Assembly: GCA_937901335.1 (NCBI GenBank)
Contig: CALCHC010000019.1
Coordinates: 1 to 27,931 of the forward strand
From: an uncultured Phascolarctobacterium sp.
GTDB lineage: Bacteria > Bacillota > Negativicutes > Acidaminococcales > Acidaminococcaceae
Reading direction: 5' to 3'
DNA: 27,931 nt
In this document: positions 7,742 through 15,556 of the stretch, piece by piece
How the letters are laid out: every line of letters begins with the position of its first letter
Numbering within the stretch: the stretch's first letter is position 1
Program-made: the position numbers and the translations under genes
Notes under the pieces: generated by a model
Database searches by the model: none
Seen by the model: the letters and a program-made list of their open reading frames with translations, nothing else
What the model was told of the DNA's origin: nothing

Positions 7742-10591
7742 ATGCAAGATAAATTGATTGTAAAAGGTGCGAGACAGCACAATTTGAAAAATATAACGGT
7801 GGAAATTCCTCGTGATAAGCTTGTTGTTATTACTGGTTTAAGTGGTAGCGGTAAGTCTTCCTTGGCTTTCGATACCATATATGCGGAAGGGCAACGTCGC
7901 TACGTGGAGTCCCTTTCCGCTTACGCACGCCAATTTTTAGGGCAAATGGATAAGCCTGAAGTAGATTATATTGAAGGTTTAAGCCCTGCAATTTCCATTG
8001 ACCAAAAGACTACCAGTCGTAACCCGCGTTCCACCGTTGGTACGGTTACTGAAATTTACGATTACCTGCGCTTGCTTTTTGCTCGCGTGGGTGAACCTCA
8101 TTGTCCCTGCTGTGGTGAGCTAATTGAACAACAAACTGTTCAACAAATTGTAGATAGAGTGCTGGAAATGGAACAAGGCACTAAATTTATGATTATGGCT
8201 CCCATTGTGCGCGGTCGCAAGGGTGAACACGTAAAAGTTCTTGATGATATGCGTCGTCAAGGCTATGTGCGTATGTACGTTGATGACGAAGTGCGTACCT
8301 TAGATGAAGAAATTAAATTAGAAAAAAATAAAAAGCACAGCCTTTCTGTGGTTATCGACCGTTTGGCAGTGCGAGAAGGAATTCAGCAACGTTTGTCCGA
8401 TTCTGTGGAGACTGCTTTGAAATTGGCAGATGGCTTTGTGGAAGTGGCAACCTTGGGTGATAATGCAGAAGTGCAGCTTTTCAGCGAGCATTTTGCCTGC
8501 AATGATTGTGGCATTAGCTTGCCTGCCATTGAACCTCGTTTGTTCTCCTTCAATAATCCGTACGGTGCTTGTCCTGTTTGTACCGGTTTAGGTATGAATA
8601 TGGAATTTGACAAGGCGCTGATTATTCCTGATGGTAGTAAAACTTTTATGGATGGTGTTATTGCTTCCTTTAGCAATAATATGAATTCCTATCGTATGAA
8701 GCAACTAGGTGCGGTGCTTAGTGCCTATGGCTATGACTTTGATAGCACTTGGGACAGCTTACCTAAAGAAGTCCAAAAACTTTTATGGGAAGGCACCGGT
8801 GAGCAAAAATATAGCTTCTGGTACGAAAATTTACAAGGTGAAGTGCGTTTGCACGAGACTACCTTTGACGGCATTCTTCCTATTATGAAGAAGCGTTACC
8901 GCGAAGCCTTTAGCGACAGCATGCGTCAAGATTTGGAAGAATTTATGACTAGCACTCCTTGTCCTGAGTGTCACGGTTCTCGTTTGAAACCGGAAGTGCT
9001 TTCCATTTTAGTTGGTAGTAAAAATATTTGTCAGGTTACTAATTTGACTGTGCGTGATTGTATGAAGTTCTTTGAAGAATTGCAGCTTACTAATCGTCAA
9101 CAAACCATTGCTCACCAAGTTTTGAAAGAAATTATGGCGCGCTTAAAGTTCCTCAACGATGTAGGCTTGGATTATTTAACTTTGGATAGAAGTGCAGGTA
9201 CTCTCTCAGGCGGCGAAGCACAACGCATTCGTCTTGCTACCCAAATTGGTAGCGGTTTGACTGGCGTGCTCTACATTTTGGATGAACCTTCCATCGGTTT
9301 GCACCAACGCGATAATAGCAAGCTTTTAGAAACTTTGAAGCATTTGCGTGATTTAGGTAATACTCTTATCGTTGTTGAACACGATGAGGAAACCATGTAC
9401 GCTGCTGATGAAATTGTAGATATTGGCCCTGGTGCTGGTGAACACGGCGGTAACGTTGTTGCTCAAGGCACTGCGGAAGAAATTAAATTGGTGGATGCTT
9501 CTGTAACAGGTCAGTATTTGAGTGGCAAGAAGTTTATTCCTGTTCCGAAAAAACGTCGCGAAACAGATGGACGCTTTATCTCCATCAAAGGCGCACGTGC
9601 CAACAATTTGAAGAATATTAATGTAGATATTCCTTTAGGCGTGTTTACCGTTATCACCGGCGTAAGTGGTAGTGGTAAATCTACCTTGATTAACGATATT
9701 TTATATAATGCTTTGGCAGCGAAGCTGCATGGTGCACGCTTGCGTCCTGCAGAACACGACAGCATTGAAGGTTTGGAGCATACTGATAAAGTTATTAACA
9801 TTGACCAATCTCCCATTGGTCGTACTCCTCGCAGTAACCCTGCAACTTATACAGGTGTGTTTGACTTTATTCGTGAGTTGTTCAGTCAAACTAACGAAGC
9901 CAAAATGCGCGGGTACAAGCCTGGTCGCTTTAGCTTTAACGTAAAAGGCGGTCGCTGCGAAGCTTGTCGTGGTGACGGTGTAAATAAAATTGAAATGAAC
10001 TTTTTGCCTGACGTGTATGTTCCCTGCGAAGTTTGTCACGGTGCAAGATATAACCGCGATACTTTGGAAGTGCATTACAAAGGAAAGAACATTGCCGAAG
10101 TTTTGGATATGACTGTTTCCGAAGCTTTGGAATTCTTTAAAAACTTACCTCGTATTGCTCGCAAGCTGGAAGTTTTGGAAGACGTTGGCTTAGGCTACAT
10201 TCACCTTGGTCAAGCTGCGACAACTCTTTCCGGTGGCGAAGCACAACGGGTTAAATTGGCAACAGAGCTTTCCAGACGCAGTACTGGTCGTACCATCTAC
10301 ATTTTGGACGAACCTACTACTGGTCTGCATATTGCTGACGTGCATAAACTTTTGGAAGTGTTGCAACGTTTGGTAGAAGCCGGTGACAGCGTAGTTGTCA
10401 TTGAACATAATTTAGATGTTATTAAAACTGCAGATTACATTATTGATTTGGGCCCTGAAGGTGGCGATAAAGGTGGTACTTTAGTTGCTTGCGGTACTCC
10501 CGAAGAAGTGGCAAAGGTTAAAGTTTCCTACACTGGTCAATATGTGAAGCAGGCATTGGCGCAAGCCAAGAAAAACAGGTGGTATGAATGA
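7742..10591 (+). CDS. uvrA: UvrABC excinuclease subunit A
   Basis: UvrA is the dimeric ABC-type ATPase that first recognises bulky DNA damage and delivers UvrB. At 949 aa it has the usual double-ABC layout: the first Walker A GLSGSGKSS, a zinc-finger region with CPCC and CNDCG...CPVC, signature LSGGEAQRIRLATQIG with ILDEPSIGLHQRD, then the second Walker A GVSGSGKST, the second zinc finger CEACRGDG...CEVCHGARYN, LSGGEAQRVKLATEL and ILDEPTTGLH. The last four bases overlap the start of uvrC (ATGA), so the two are translationally coupled. Confidence 0.97.
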   Translation: MQDKLIVKGARQHNLKNITVEIPRDKLVVITGLSGSGKSSLAFDTIYAEGQRRYVESLSAYARQFLGQMDKPEVDYIEGLSPAISIDQKTTSRNPRSTVGTVTEIYDYLRLLFARVGEPHCPCCGELIEQQTVQQIVDRVLEMEQGTKFMIMAPIVRGRKGEHVKVLDDMRRQGYVRMYVDDEVRTLDEEIKLEKNKKHSLSVVIDRLAVREGIQQRLSDSVETALKLADGFVEVATLGDNAEVQLFSEHFACNDCGISLPAIEPRLFSFNNPYGACPVCTGLGMNMEFDKALIIPDGSKTFMDGVIASFSNNMNSYRMKQLGAVLSAYGYDFDSTWDSLPKEVQKLLWEGTGEQKYSFWYENLQGEVRLHETTFDGILPIMKKRYREAFSDSMRQDLEEFMTSTPCPECHGSRLKPEVLSILVGSKNICQVTNLTVRDCMKFFEELQLTNRQQTIAHQVLKEIMARLKFLNDVGLDYLTLDRSAGTLSGGEAQRIRLATQIGSGLTGVLYILDEPSIGLHQRDNSKLLETLKHLRDLGNTLIVVEHDEETMYAADEIVDIGPGAGEHGGNVVAQGTAEEIKLVDASVTGQYLSGKKFIPVPKKRRETDGRFISIKGARANNLKNINVDIPLGVFTVITGVSGSGKSTLINDILYNALAAKLHGARLRPAEHDSIEGLEHTDKVINIDQSPIGRTPRSNPATYTGVFDFIRELFSQTNEAKMRGYKPGRFSFNVKGGRCEACRGDGVNKIEMNFLPDVYVPCEVCHGARYNRDTLEVHYKGKNIAEVLDMTVSEALEFFKNLPRIARKLEVLEDVGLGYIHLGQAATTLSGGEAQRVKLATELSRRSTGRTIYILDEPTTGLHIADVHKLLEVLQRLVEAGDSVVVIEHNLDVIKTADYIIDLGPEGGDKGGTLVACGTPEEVAKVKVSYTGQYVKQALAQAKKNRWYE

Positions 10592-12429
10592 GTGCTGAAG
10601 AATTCAGTGAAAAAATTCAACAAGCGTTAGCGGTGTTGCCGGATAAACCTGGCGTGTATTTAATGCACGATGCAAGCGGTAAGGTTATTTACGTTGGCAA
10701 AGCGGTTGTTCTGAAAAATCGCGTGCGCAGTTATTTTCGTAACCTTGCTTCCCACACGCCCAAAGTTAAAGCAATGGTGGAGAAGATTGCAGAAATCGAA
10801 ACCATCGTTACCAGTAGCGAAGTTGAAGCACTGATTTTAGAATGTAACTTAATAAAAAAATATCGTCCTCGCTACAACATTATGCTCAAGGACGATAAGA
10901 CGTATCCGTTTTTGAAAGTGACGATGAATGAGGACTTTCCTCGTATTTACGTAACACGTAGGCAAGCGAGGGACGGGGCAAAATATTACGGCCCTTATGC
11001 TGACGTGGGTGCAATGCACGATACTGTGAAGCTACTTCGTACAATGTTCCCGTTGCGTACTTGTCGCAAGATGAACCCGGATAGACCTTGTTTGAATTAT
11101 CACATCAAGCGTTGTCTCGCGCCTTGTGCAGGTTACGTAAGTCGTGAGGAATATGGCAATATGATTAAGTCCGTTTGTATGGTGCTGGACGGTAGAACTA
11201 CGGAGCTGGAGCGTGACTTGAAGCGCCGCATGCAGGATGCTTCCGATAATTATGCTTTTGAGGAGGCGGCGCGCTTGCGTGACCAACTGCAAGCAGTAAC
11301 TCGTCTGAATGAACAGCAAAAGGCAGTTACAGGCAGTGGCGGCGACATGGACGTTATTGGTTTTGCCAAAGATATGACTGGTATTTGCCTGCAAATTTTC
11401 TTTGTGCGTAAAGGTAAGCTCATCGGTCGTGACAACTTCTTCTTACCCGACGGTGGCGAGGCGGAAGCAGAAGTTATGTCTGCTTTCGTAAAGCAGTACT
11501 ATAATGAAGCCACCTTTATTCCCAAAGAAATCGTCATTCCCTTTTTGCCGGACGAGGAAGAAAAACAAATCATTGAAATTTGGCTGGCAGATAAAGCTGA
11601 ACGCAAGGCAGAACTTATTTTGCCACAACGTGGTGTAAAAAAAGAATTGCTTGTACTTGCCAATGACAATGCTAAAAAACTACTGGAAGAACGCTTGCGT
11701 AAAGGTAGCCTTGCTCTTAAAGATGACCTTGCTGCAGCAGAAGAATTGCAGCTGGCGTTGGCATTGCCTAATCCTTTGGAACGTATGGATTGCTTTGACA
11801 TATCCCATACTCAAGGTACGGAGACGGTTGCTTCCATGGTTGTGTTCCGTAATGGTAGCATTAGTAAAAAAGATTACCGCAAGTATAAGATTGTTTCTGC
11901 GGAAGGTAAGCCTGACGATTTTAAATCCATGCAGGAAGTTGTATATCGCCGTTACAAAGACTACGAAGATTTGCCAAGCCTTGTTGTTATTGACGGTGGT
12001 AAAGGTCAGCTGAGTTCTGCCTTGGAAGTTATTCGCGGTTTAGGTTTGCACGATTTACCGGTTGTAGGCTTGGCAAAGCGTGAGGAAGAAATTTTTATCC
12101 CCGGTCAAAGTGAAAGTATCTTGCTTGATCGCGACAGTGCTTCCTTGCATTTGATTCAACGTATCCGCGACGAAGCCCATCGTTTTGCGATTACTTTCCA
12201 TCGTAAGTTACGGGGCAAGCGTAATCTTGTTTCCGTTCTTGATCACGTGGAAGGCATTGGCCCTAAACGTAGGCAAGAGCTTTGGAAAGCCTTTAAAACT
12301 TTGGATGCCATGAAGCAGGCAAGCGTGGAAGAACTTGCTGCCGTTGAAGGGATGAACTATCCTGCGGCGCAGACCTTGTATGATTTCTTCCGCATGGAAC
12401 TGCTTGATAAAAAAGATGCTCTAAAATAA
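10588..12429 (+). CDS. uvrC: UvrABC excinuclease subunit C
   Basis: UvrC makes both incisions around the lesion in nucleotide excision repair. The 613-aa protein has the N-terminal GIY-YIG nuclease (GVYLMHDASGKVIYVGKA, about 22-39, with R45 and a downstream ECNLIKKY glutamate) for the 3' cut. A UVR motif (RRMQDASDNYAFEEAARLRDQ) binds UvrB. The RNase H-like domain (MDCFDISHTQGTETVASMVV) makes the 5' cut, and helix-hairpin-helix repeats near the C-terminus (VEGIGPKRRQELWKAF) bind DNA. It overlaps uvrA by four bases and ends the repair run. Confidence 0.97.
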   Translation: MSAEEFSEKIQQALAVLPDKPGVYLMHDASGKVIYVGKAVVLKNRVRSYFRNLASHTPKVKAMVEKIAEIETIVTSSEVEALILECNLIKKYRPRYNIMLKDDKTYPFLKVTMNEDFPRIYVTRRQARDGAKYYGPYADVGAMHDTVKLLRTMFPLRTCRKMNPDRPCLNYHIKRCLAPCAGYVSREEYGNMIKSVCMVLDGRTTELERDLKRRMQDASDNYAFEEAARLRDQLQAVTRLNEQQKAVTGSGGDMDVIGFAKDMTGICLQIFFVRKGKLIGRDNFFLPDGGEAEAEVMSAFVKQYYNEATFIPKEIVIPFLPDEEEKQIIEIWLADKAERKAELILPQRGVKKELLVLANDNAKKLLEERLRKGSLALKDDLAAAEELQLALALPNPLERMDCFDISHTQGTETVASMVVFRNGSISKKDYRKYKIVSAEGKPDDFKSMQEVVYRRYKDYEDLPSLVVIDGGKGQLSSALEVIRGLGLHDLPVVGLAKREEEIFIPGQSESILLDRDSASLHLIQRIRDEAHRFAITFHRKLRGKRNLVSVLDHVEGIGPKRRQELWKAFKTLDAMKQASVEELAAVEGMNYPAAQTLYDFFRMELLDKKDALK

Positions 12430-12452
12430 TTTAGCATTTCACAGAAAGTTTA

Positions 12453-12481
12453 CTGACTTTCTAGAGAATGTGTGCTATAAT
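12453..12481 (+). promoter_or_regulatory. Promoter of the rubredoxin gene
   Basis: CTGACT at 12453-12458 and an extended -10, TGC-TATAAT (12473-12481), are separated by a 17-base spacer. The -35 lies inside a small inverted repeat (AGAAAGT 12443-12449 with ACTTTCT 12456-12462) just after the uvrC stop. Confidence 0.7.
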
Positions 12482-12513
12482 AAAGTTGCAAAGAAAAAGA
12501 AAGGGTGAGTCCG

Positions 12514-12675
12514 ATGAAAAAATATATTTGTAACGTATGTGGTTATATTTATGACCCCGAAGTAGGCGACCCGGACAATGGTGTTGCAGCTGGCACTGCT
12601 TGGGAAGATGTTCCTGCAGATTGGGTATGCCCTCTGTGCGGTGTAGGCAAAGATGACTTCAGCGAAGAAGCATAA
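12514..12675 (+). CDS. Rubredoxin
   Basis: A 53-residue cytoplasmic electron carrier with one iron held by four cysteines. The protein starts MKKYICNVCGYIYD and has the two CxxC pairs C6/C9 and C39/C42 (WVCPLCG), with the conserved aromatic core YIYDPE and GTAWEDVPADW. The length is typical. AAAGGGTGAG lies upstream of the ATG. Rubredoxin often passes electrons to rubrerythrin or superoxide reductase in anaerobes. A rubrerythrin gene lies 11 kb downstream in this window. It has its own promoter and a strong terminator. Confidence 0.95.
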   Translation: MKKYICNVCGYIYDPEVGDPDNGVAAGTAWEDVPADWVCPLCGVGKDDFSEEA

Positions 12676-12690
12676 ATAAATTCAAATACA

Positions 12691-12725
12691 AAGGCTCTGC
12701 GGTGTGCGCGGAGCCTTAATTTTTT
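12691..12725 (+). terminator. Terminator after rubredoxin
   Basis: An 11-bp stem with one G-T pair (AAGGCTCTGCG at 12691-12701, CGCGGAGCCTT at 12707-12717) and a 5-base loop is followed by AATTTTTT. This is a typical intrinsic terminator. The stretch from here to 12841 holds no gene that I can recognise. Confidence 0.85.
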
Positions 12726-12841
12726 CGCGATGAAAAAGTTTCACGCGGATTTCACAACATCGAAAATTAAAAATGGATTATTGGATAATAATGAGATACA
12801 ATATAACTACGAAGTACCATGGAGTTTAAGAGTGAATTGCT

Positions 12842-12869
12842 TTGACAATGTCATTCAATAGTTTATAAT
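12842..12869 (+). promoter_or_regulatory. Consensus promoter of the toxin-antitoxin pair
   Basis: TTGACA at 12842-12847 and TATAAT at 12864-12869 are both perfect consensus boxes with a 16-base spacer. They lie 22 bases before the antitoxin start. A strong promoter of this sort is usual for autoregulated toxin-antitoxin operons. Confidence 0.8.
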
Positions 12870-12891
12870 GAGCACAATGGAGGTGTTTTCA

Positions 12892-13041
12892 ATGCAAAAA
12901 ATACCAAAAGAACATATTGAGGCACTCATTGAATCAGAAAAACAAGAAGCAATGGGTAATGTTGAGTATGTAACTCATGAAGAACTTAAAAATAGCATAG
13001 AAAGGATATTTGCAGATTTTGACGAAGCCAAAGCAGTATAA
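12892..13041 (+). CDS. Small antitoxin-like protein upstream of a RelE/ParE toxin
   Basis: A 49-residue acidic, helical protein (MQKIPKEHIEALIESEKQEA...) with GGAGG upstream of the ATG. It overlaps the toxin gene by 32 bases, the usual arrangement of a type II antitoxin before its toxin. I do not recognise a defined antitoxin family or an N-terminal DNA-binding domain, and the protein is short for one, so the role is inferred from position, size and charge. The C-terminal part (NSIERIFADFDEAKAV) could be the toxin-wrapping segment. It was too short for ordinary gene-length cut-offs but is well supported by its RBS and promoter. Confidence 0.7.
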   Translation: MQKIPKEHIEALIESEKQEAMGNVEYVTHEELKNSIERIFADFDEAKAV

Positions 13042-13339
13042 AATTATTTATAAGCGGGTTTTTCAGAAAGAATTAAGCAGTATCGTAAGTTATATTTTGT
13101 ATGCGTTACGAAATCGTAATGCTGCGACAAGAATTTATAAGAATGTTATTAGTGCAATTGAAAGTCGTGCTTGTGGATTGCCTAGTGCATTTGAGGTAGT
13201 TAGTTTTGCTGGAGCAAAAAAAGAATATTATAGGATTTATGTTAATAATTATGTTGTTTACTATTCATTAACAGAAGACACTATGATTGTTGAACATATC
13301 TTTTATTCCAAGCAAAACGTTTTAGAAATCTTAAAATAA
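13010..13339 (+). CDS. RelE/ParE-superfamily toxin
   Basis: A 109-residue basic protein of the RelE/ParE fold. RelE-type members cut mRNA on the ribosome and ParE-type members poison gyrase; the sequence does not settle which applies. It opens with YKIIYKRVFQKELSSIVSYIL and ends with the family's typical strand pattern EYYRIYVNNYVVYYSLTEDTMIVEHIFYSKQNVLEIL. The start is a TTG at 13010 with AAAGG four bases upstream. A second in-frame TTG at 13019 is possible. It lies within the antitoxin reading frame's end, so the two are translated from one transcript. A terminator follows closely. Confidence 0.82.
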   Translation: MQILTKPKQYKIIYKRVFQKELSSIVSYILYALRNRNAATRIYKNVISAIESRACGLPSAFEVVSFAGAKKEYYRIYVNNYVVYYSLTEDTMIVEHIFYSKQNVLEILK

Positions 13340-13349
13340 TTAGTCCACT

Positions 13350-13384
13350 CCCGTAAGTAGAAGAAGCTTACGGGATTATTTTTG
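13350..13384 (+). terminator. Terminator of the toxin-antitoxin operon
   Basis: A perfect 8-bp stem, CCCGTAAG (13350-13357) and CTTACGGG (13367-13374), with a 9-base loop is followed by ATTATTTTTG. It lies 10 bases past the toxin stop. Confidence 0.85.
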
Positions 13385-13463
13385 TTTATGAGCAAGTTTA
13401 TTTTAATGTATGTTAAAAAATGATAAAATGAGTTAAAGAAGTTATGAATAGAGGTGAACCACT

Positions 13464-14519
13464 ATGCCACTTTTGATTGTACGCAATGATATAACTGAAA
13501 TGAATGTTGATGCCATAGTCAATACTGCAAATCCTCTGCCAATGGTTGGAAGTGGAGTAGATAGTGCCATTTACAAAAAAGCAGGTTGGATGGAGCTGTT
13601 GCGTATCAGGCAAAAGATAGGCAAACTGGCAGTAAGCAACATCGCTGTGACTCCTGCTTTGAACTTAAAAGCTAAATACATTGTTCACGTTGTTGGTCCT
13701 CGTTGGCGTGGTGGGGATGCTCACGAAGCAGAGCTCCTGACAAAGTGTTATCAAAACATTTTGGAAGCTGCTACTGAATATGGTTGTGAGTCCATTGCTA
13801 TTCCGTTAATCTCCACTGGCAATTACGATTTCCCAAAAGAATTGGCTTTACGGATTGCCAAAGAAACCATTTCTAAGTATTTGGAAGTGAACGAGTTAAA
13901 TGTTTACCTAGTAGTTTACGATAGAGAGTCTTTCCAAATTTCTAAGAGCTTGTTTGATGATGTGCAATCATATATCGACCAGAACCTGGTTCAAGAAATT
14001 TGTGCGATGCAAGCACTTCGTAGGAAGTATTCTGCTAGCAAAGAACGATTCACAGAAAACTACAATCGTGTTGAACATTCCGATTGTTTATTAAATGTAG
14101 AGTGTGACAAAGTTGCTTTTAAAACCTATAAATCCGAAAAACGCTCACTGGAAGATTTAGTGCTTGAAGTTGATAGCACTTTTGCAGAGACTTTGTTCAA
14201 ATACATAGACGATAAAGGTTTAACAGACCCGGAAGTTTATAAACGTGCAAACTTGGATAGAAAGCTATTCTCCAAAATTAGAAAGAATAAAAATTACAAG
14301 CCCAGTAAAAATACAGCGCTTGCACTTGCCATAGCGTTAGAACTTAATCTTGACGAGACTAAAGATTTTATTGGTAAGGCAGGTTATGCTTTAACCCACA
14401 GTAGTAAAATGGATATTATTGTGGAATTTTTTATAAAACAAAATAATTACGACATCTTTGAATTAAACGACGTGTTGTTCTATTATGAAGAACCGTTGCT
14501 TGGTTCAAATGTCGCCTGA
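13464..14519 (+). CDS. Macrodomain protein with C-terminal HTH-like domain
   Basis: The first about 165 residues form a macrodomain, a fold that binds ADP-ribose and often removes ADP-ribosyl groups or O-acetyl-ADP-ribose. Visible motifs are DAIVNTANPLPMVGSGVDSAIYKKAG (16-41) and the phosphate loop ISTGNYDFP (116-124). Both depart from the common NAAN..GGGG and ISTGxYGFP forms. Residues 240-310 (AETLFKYIDDKGLTDPEVYKRANLDRKLFSKIRKNK...PSKNTALALAIALEL) look like an XRE-type helix-turn-helix, so it may bind DNA or a partner protein. AGAGGTGA precedes the ATG. It is followed at 67 bases by a VWA gene, which I take as its partner. The natural substrate is unknown. Confidence 0.85.
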   Translation: MPLLIVRNDITEMNVDAIVNTANPLPMVGSGVDSAIYKKAGWMELLRIRQKIGKLAVSNIAVTPALNLKAKYIVHVVGPRWRGGDAHEAELLTKCYQNILEAATEYGCESIAIPLISTGNYDFPKELALRIAKETISKYLEVNELNVYLVVYDRESFQISKSLFDDVQSYIDQNLVQEICAMQALRRKYSASKERFTENYNRVEHSDCLLNVECDKVAFKTYKSEKRSLEDLVLEVDSTFAETLFKYIDDKGLTDPEVYKRANLDRKLFSKIRKNKNYKPSKNTALALAIALELNLDETKDFIGKAGYALTHSSKMDIIVEFFIKQNNYDIFELNDVLFYYEEPLLGSNVA

Positions 14520-14529
14520 TGAGCGACCA

Positions 14530-14576
14530 CTCCTTTGCTTAAAAGATCTATACTTAGGTCAACAAAGCAAAGGAGG
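14530..14576 (+). promoter_or_regulatory. Hairpin that masks the Shine-Dalgarno of the VWA gene
   Basis: CTCCTTTGCTT (14530-14540) pairs perfectly over 11 bases with AAGCAAAGGAG (14565-14575) across a 24-base loop. The right arm contains almost all of the AAAGGAGG ribosome binding site (14569-14576) used by the GTG start at 14586. The left arm begins 11 bases after the macrodomain stop, within reach of a terminating ribosome. This suggests translational coupling: the site would open when the upstream gene is translated. No T-run follows, so it is not a good terminator. Confidence 0.6.
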
Positions 14577-14585
14577 TTTCTATTT

Positions 14586-15233
14586 GTGAAACAATTAACT
14601 GAAGTAGTATTTATTTTAGACCGTAGCGGTTCCATGAACGGATTGGAAAAGGATACCATTGGTGGCTTTAACAGTGTGCTTACCAAACAAAAGGAAGTTG
14701 AAGGTGATGTGCTGGTTTCCACAGTTCTGTTCGATGACAAATGCCAAGTGCTTCACGACCGCTTGCCTATTCAAGAAATTAAACCTATGACTGAAAAAGA
14801 ATATTATGTGCGAGGTTGCACAGCTCTTCTTGATGCAGTTGGTGGCGCAGTTCATCACATTGGTAACATTCACAAATACGCTCGTGAGGAAGATAGACCG
14901 AGCAAGACTTTGTTTGTAATCATTACCGATGGTATGGAAAACTCCAGTAAGCGTTACGATTATGCGAAAGTGAAGCAAATGATTGAACGCCAACAAGAAC
15001 GTTACGGTTGGGAGTTTATGTTCTTGGGTGCGAATATGGATGCAATCGGTGAAGCAGGACGCTTTGGTATTAAAGCACATATGGCGGCGGAATATTTGTG
15101 TGACGATGTTGGCACTGCGCTTAACTATGAAGCAGTTAACGAAGTTATGTGCAACGTAAGAGCTTGTAGAGCAATGACTTCTGAATGGAAAGAGAAGATT
15201 GAAAAGGATGTGGCGAAGAGAAGACGTCGTTAA
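14586..15233 (+). CDS. VWA-domain protein (TerY-like)
   Basis: A 215-residue single-domain von Willebrand factor A protein, expected to bind a divalent metal and assemble with partner proteins in the cytoplasm (no signal peptide or membrane helix). The MIDAS site is intact: DRSGSMNG at 12-19, the threonine in VRGCTALLDAVGG, and the aspartate in FVIITDGMENSS. The C-terminus is very basic (KDVAKRRRR). Similar small VWA proteins occur with Ter-type stress and chemical-defence clusters. The open frame starts at 14535, but the GTG at 14586 is preferred because AAAGGAGG sits nine bases before it. It follows the macrodomain gene in the same direction. Confidence 0.85.
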   Translation: MKQLTEVVFILDRSGSMNGLEKDTIGGFNSVLTKQKEVEGDVLVSTVLFDDKCQVLHDRLPIQEIKPMTEKEYYVRGCTALLDAVGGAVHHIGNIHKYAREEDRPSKTLFVIITDGMENSSKRYDYAKVKQMIERQQERYGWEFMFLGANMDAIGEAGRFGIKAHMAAEYLCDDVGTALNYEAVNEVMCNVRACRAMTSEWKEKIEKDVAKRRRR

Positions 15234-15246
15234 AATTAAACATAGT

Positions 15247-15461
15247 AATTAAACAAAACGCTGTATAGCTTTAGTTCAACAGTGACTCCTTACGCAACAT
15301 TTTAGTTAAAAATATCGTTGCCCACATATTCGCTTCGCAGATGTGGGCAATGTTTTAGAAATTACAGCTCAGGATGTGGGCTAAACGATATTTTTTTCGA
15401 TTAGGTTGTTGCTACTCGTCACAATCGTTTCACTAAAAGCTATACAGCGTTTATTTAGTTT
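15247..15461. repeat. Long imperfect palindrome, possible MITE or structured RNA
   Basis: The gene-free stretch 15234-15556 is mostly this element. Paired arms are nested in order: AACGCTGTATAGCTTT (15257-15272) with its perfect complement at 15436-15451, GTGAC (15282-15286) with 15418-15422, GCAACA (15294-15299) with 15407-15412, and AAAAATATCGTT (15308-15319) with 15384-15395. Inside is a compact hairpin, TTGCCCACAT (15318-15327) with ATGTGGGCAA (15341-15350). AT-rich flanks (AATTAAACAA / TTATTTAGTT) extend the outer arm loosely. No reading frame is apparent. Confidence 0.75.
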
Positions 15462-15487
15462 TCTTTAAAATGTAGGAGAAAAGGATT

Positions 15488-15544
15488 TTGAATAGTTTTG
15501 TAGAAATAAAAATTCAAATGGGTATCAAAATTTTTAGCAAATAG
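15488..15544 (+). CDS. Possible 18-residue leader peptide before the DUF262 gene
   Basis: A TTG codon follows AGGAGAAAAGG at good spacing and opens a frame of 18 residues (MNSFVEIKIQMGIKIFSK). Its TAG stop (15542-15544) overlaps the GGAGGG ribosome binding site of the next gene. This arrangement could couple translation, but so short a frame can arise by chance. Confidence 0.25.
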   Translation: MNSFVEIKIQMGIKIFSK

Positions 15545-15556
15545 GAGGGAACCATA

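Noticed and set aside
12443..12462. Hairpin after uvrC as a terminator
   Set aside because: The stem is only 7 bp, has no T-run and overlaps the rubredoxin -35 box, so promoter or read-through control is more likely.
12726..12841. Gene-free gap between the rubredoxin terminator and the toxin-antitoxin promoter
   Set aside because: I saw only a weak imperfect CGCG-ended inverted repeat at 12726-12746 and no frame with a ribosome binding site.
15318..15381. Repeated CCCACAT/ATGTGGG units as a CRISPR array
   Set aside because: There are only three short units in mixed orientation without regular spacers, and no cas gene is present.
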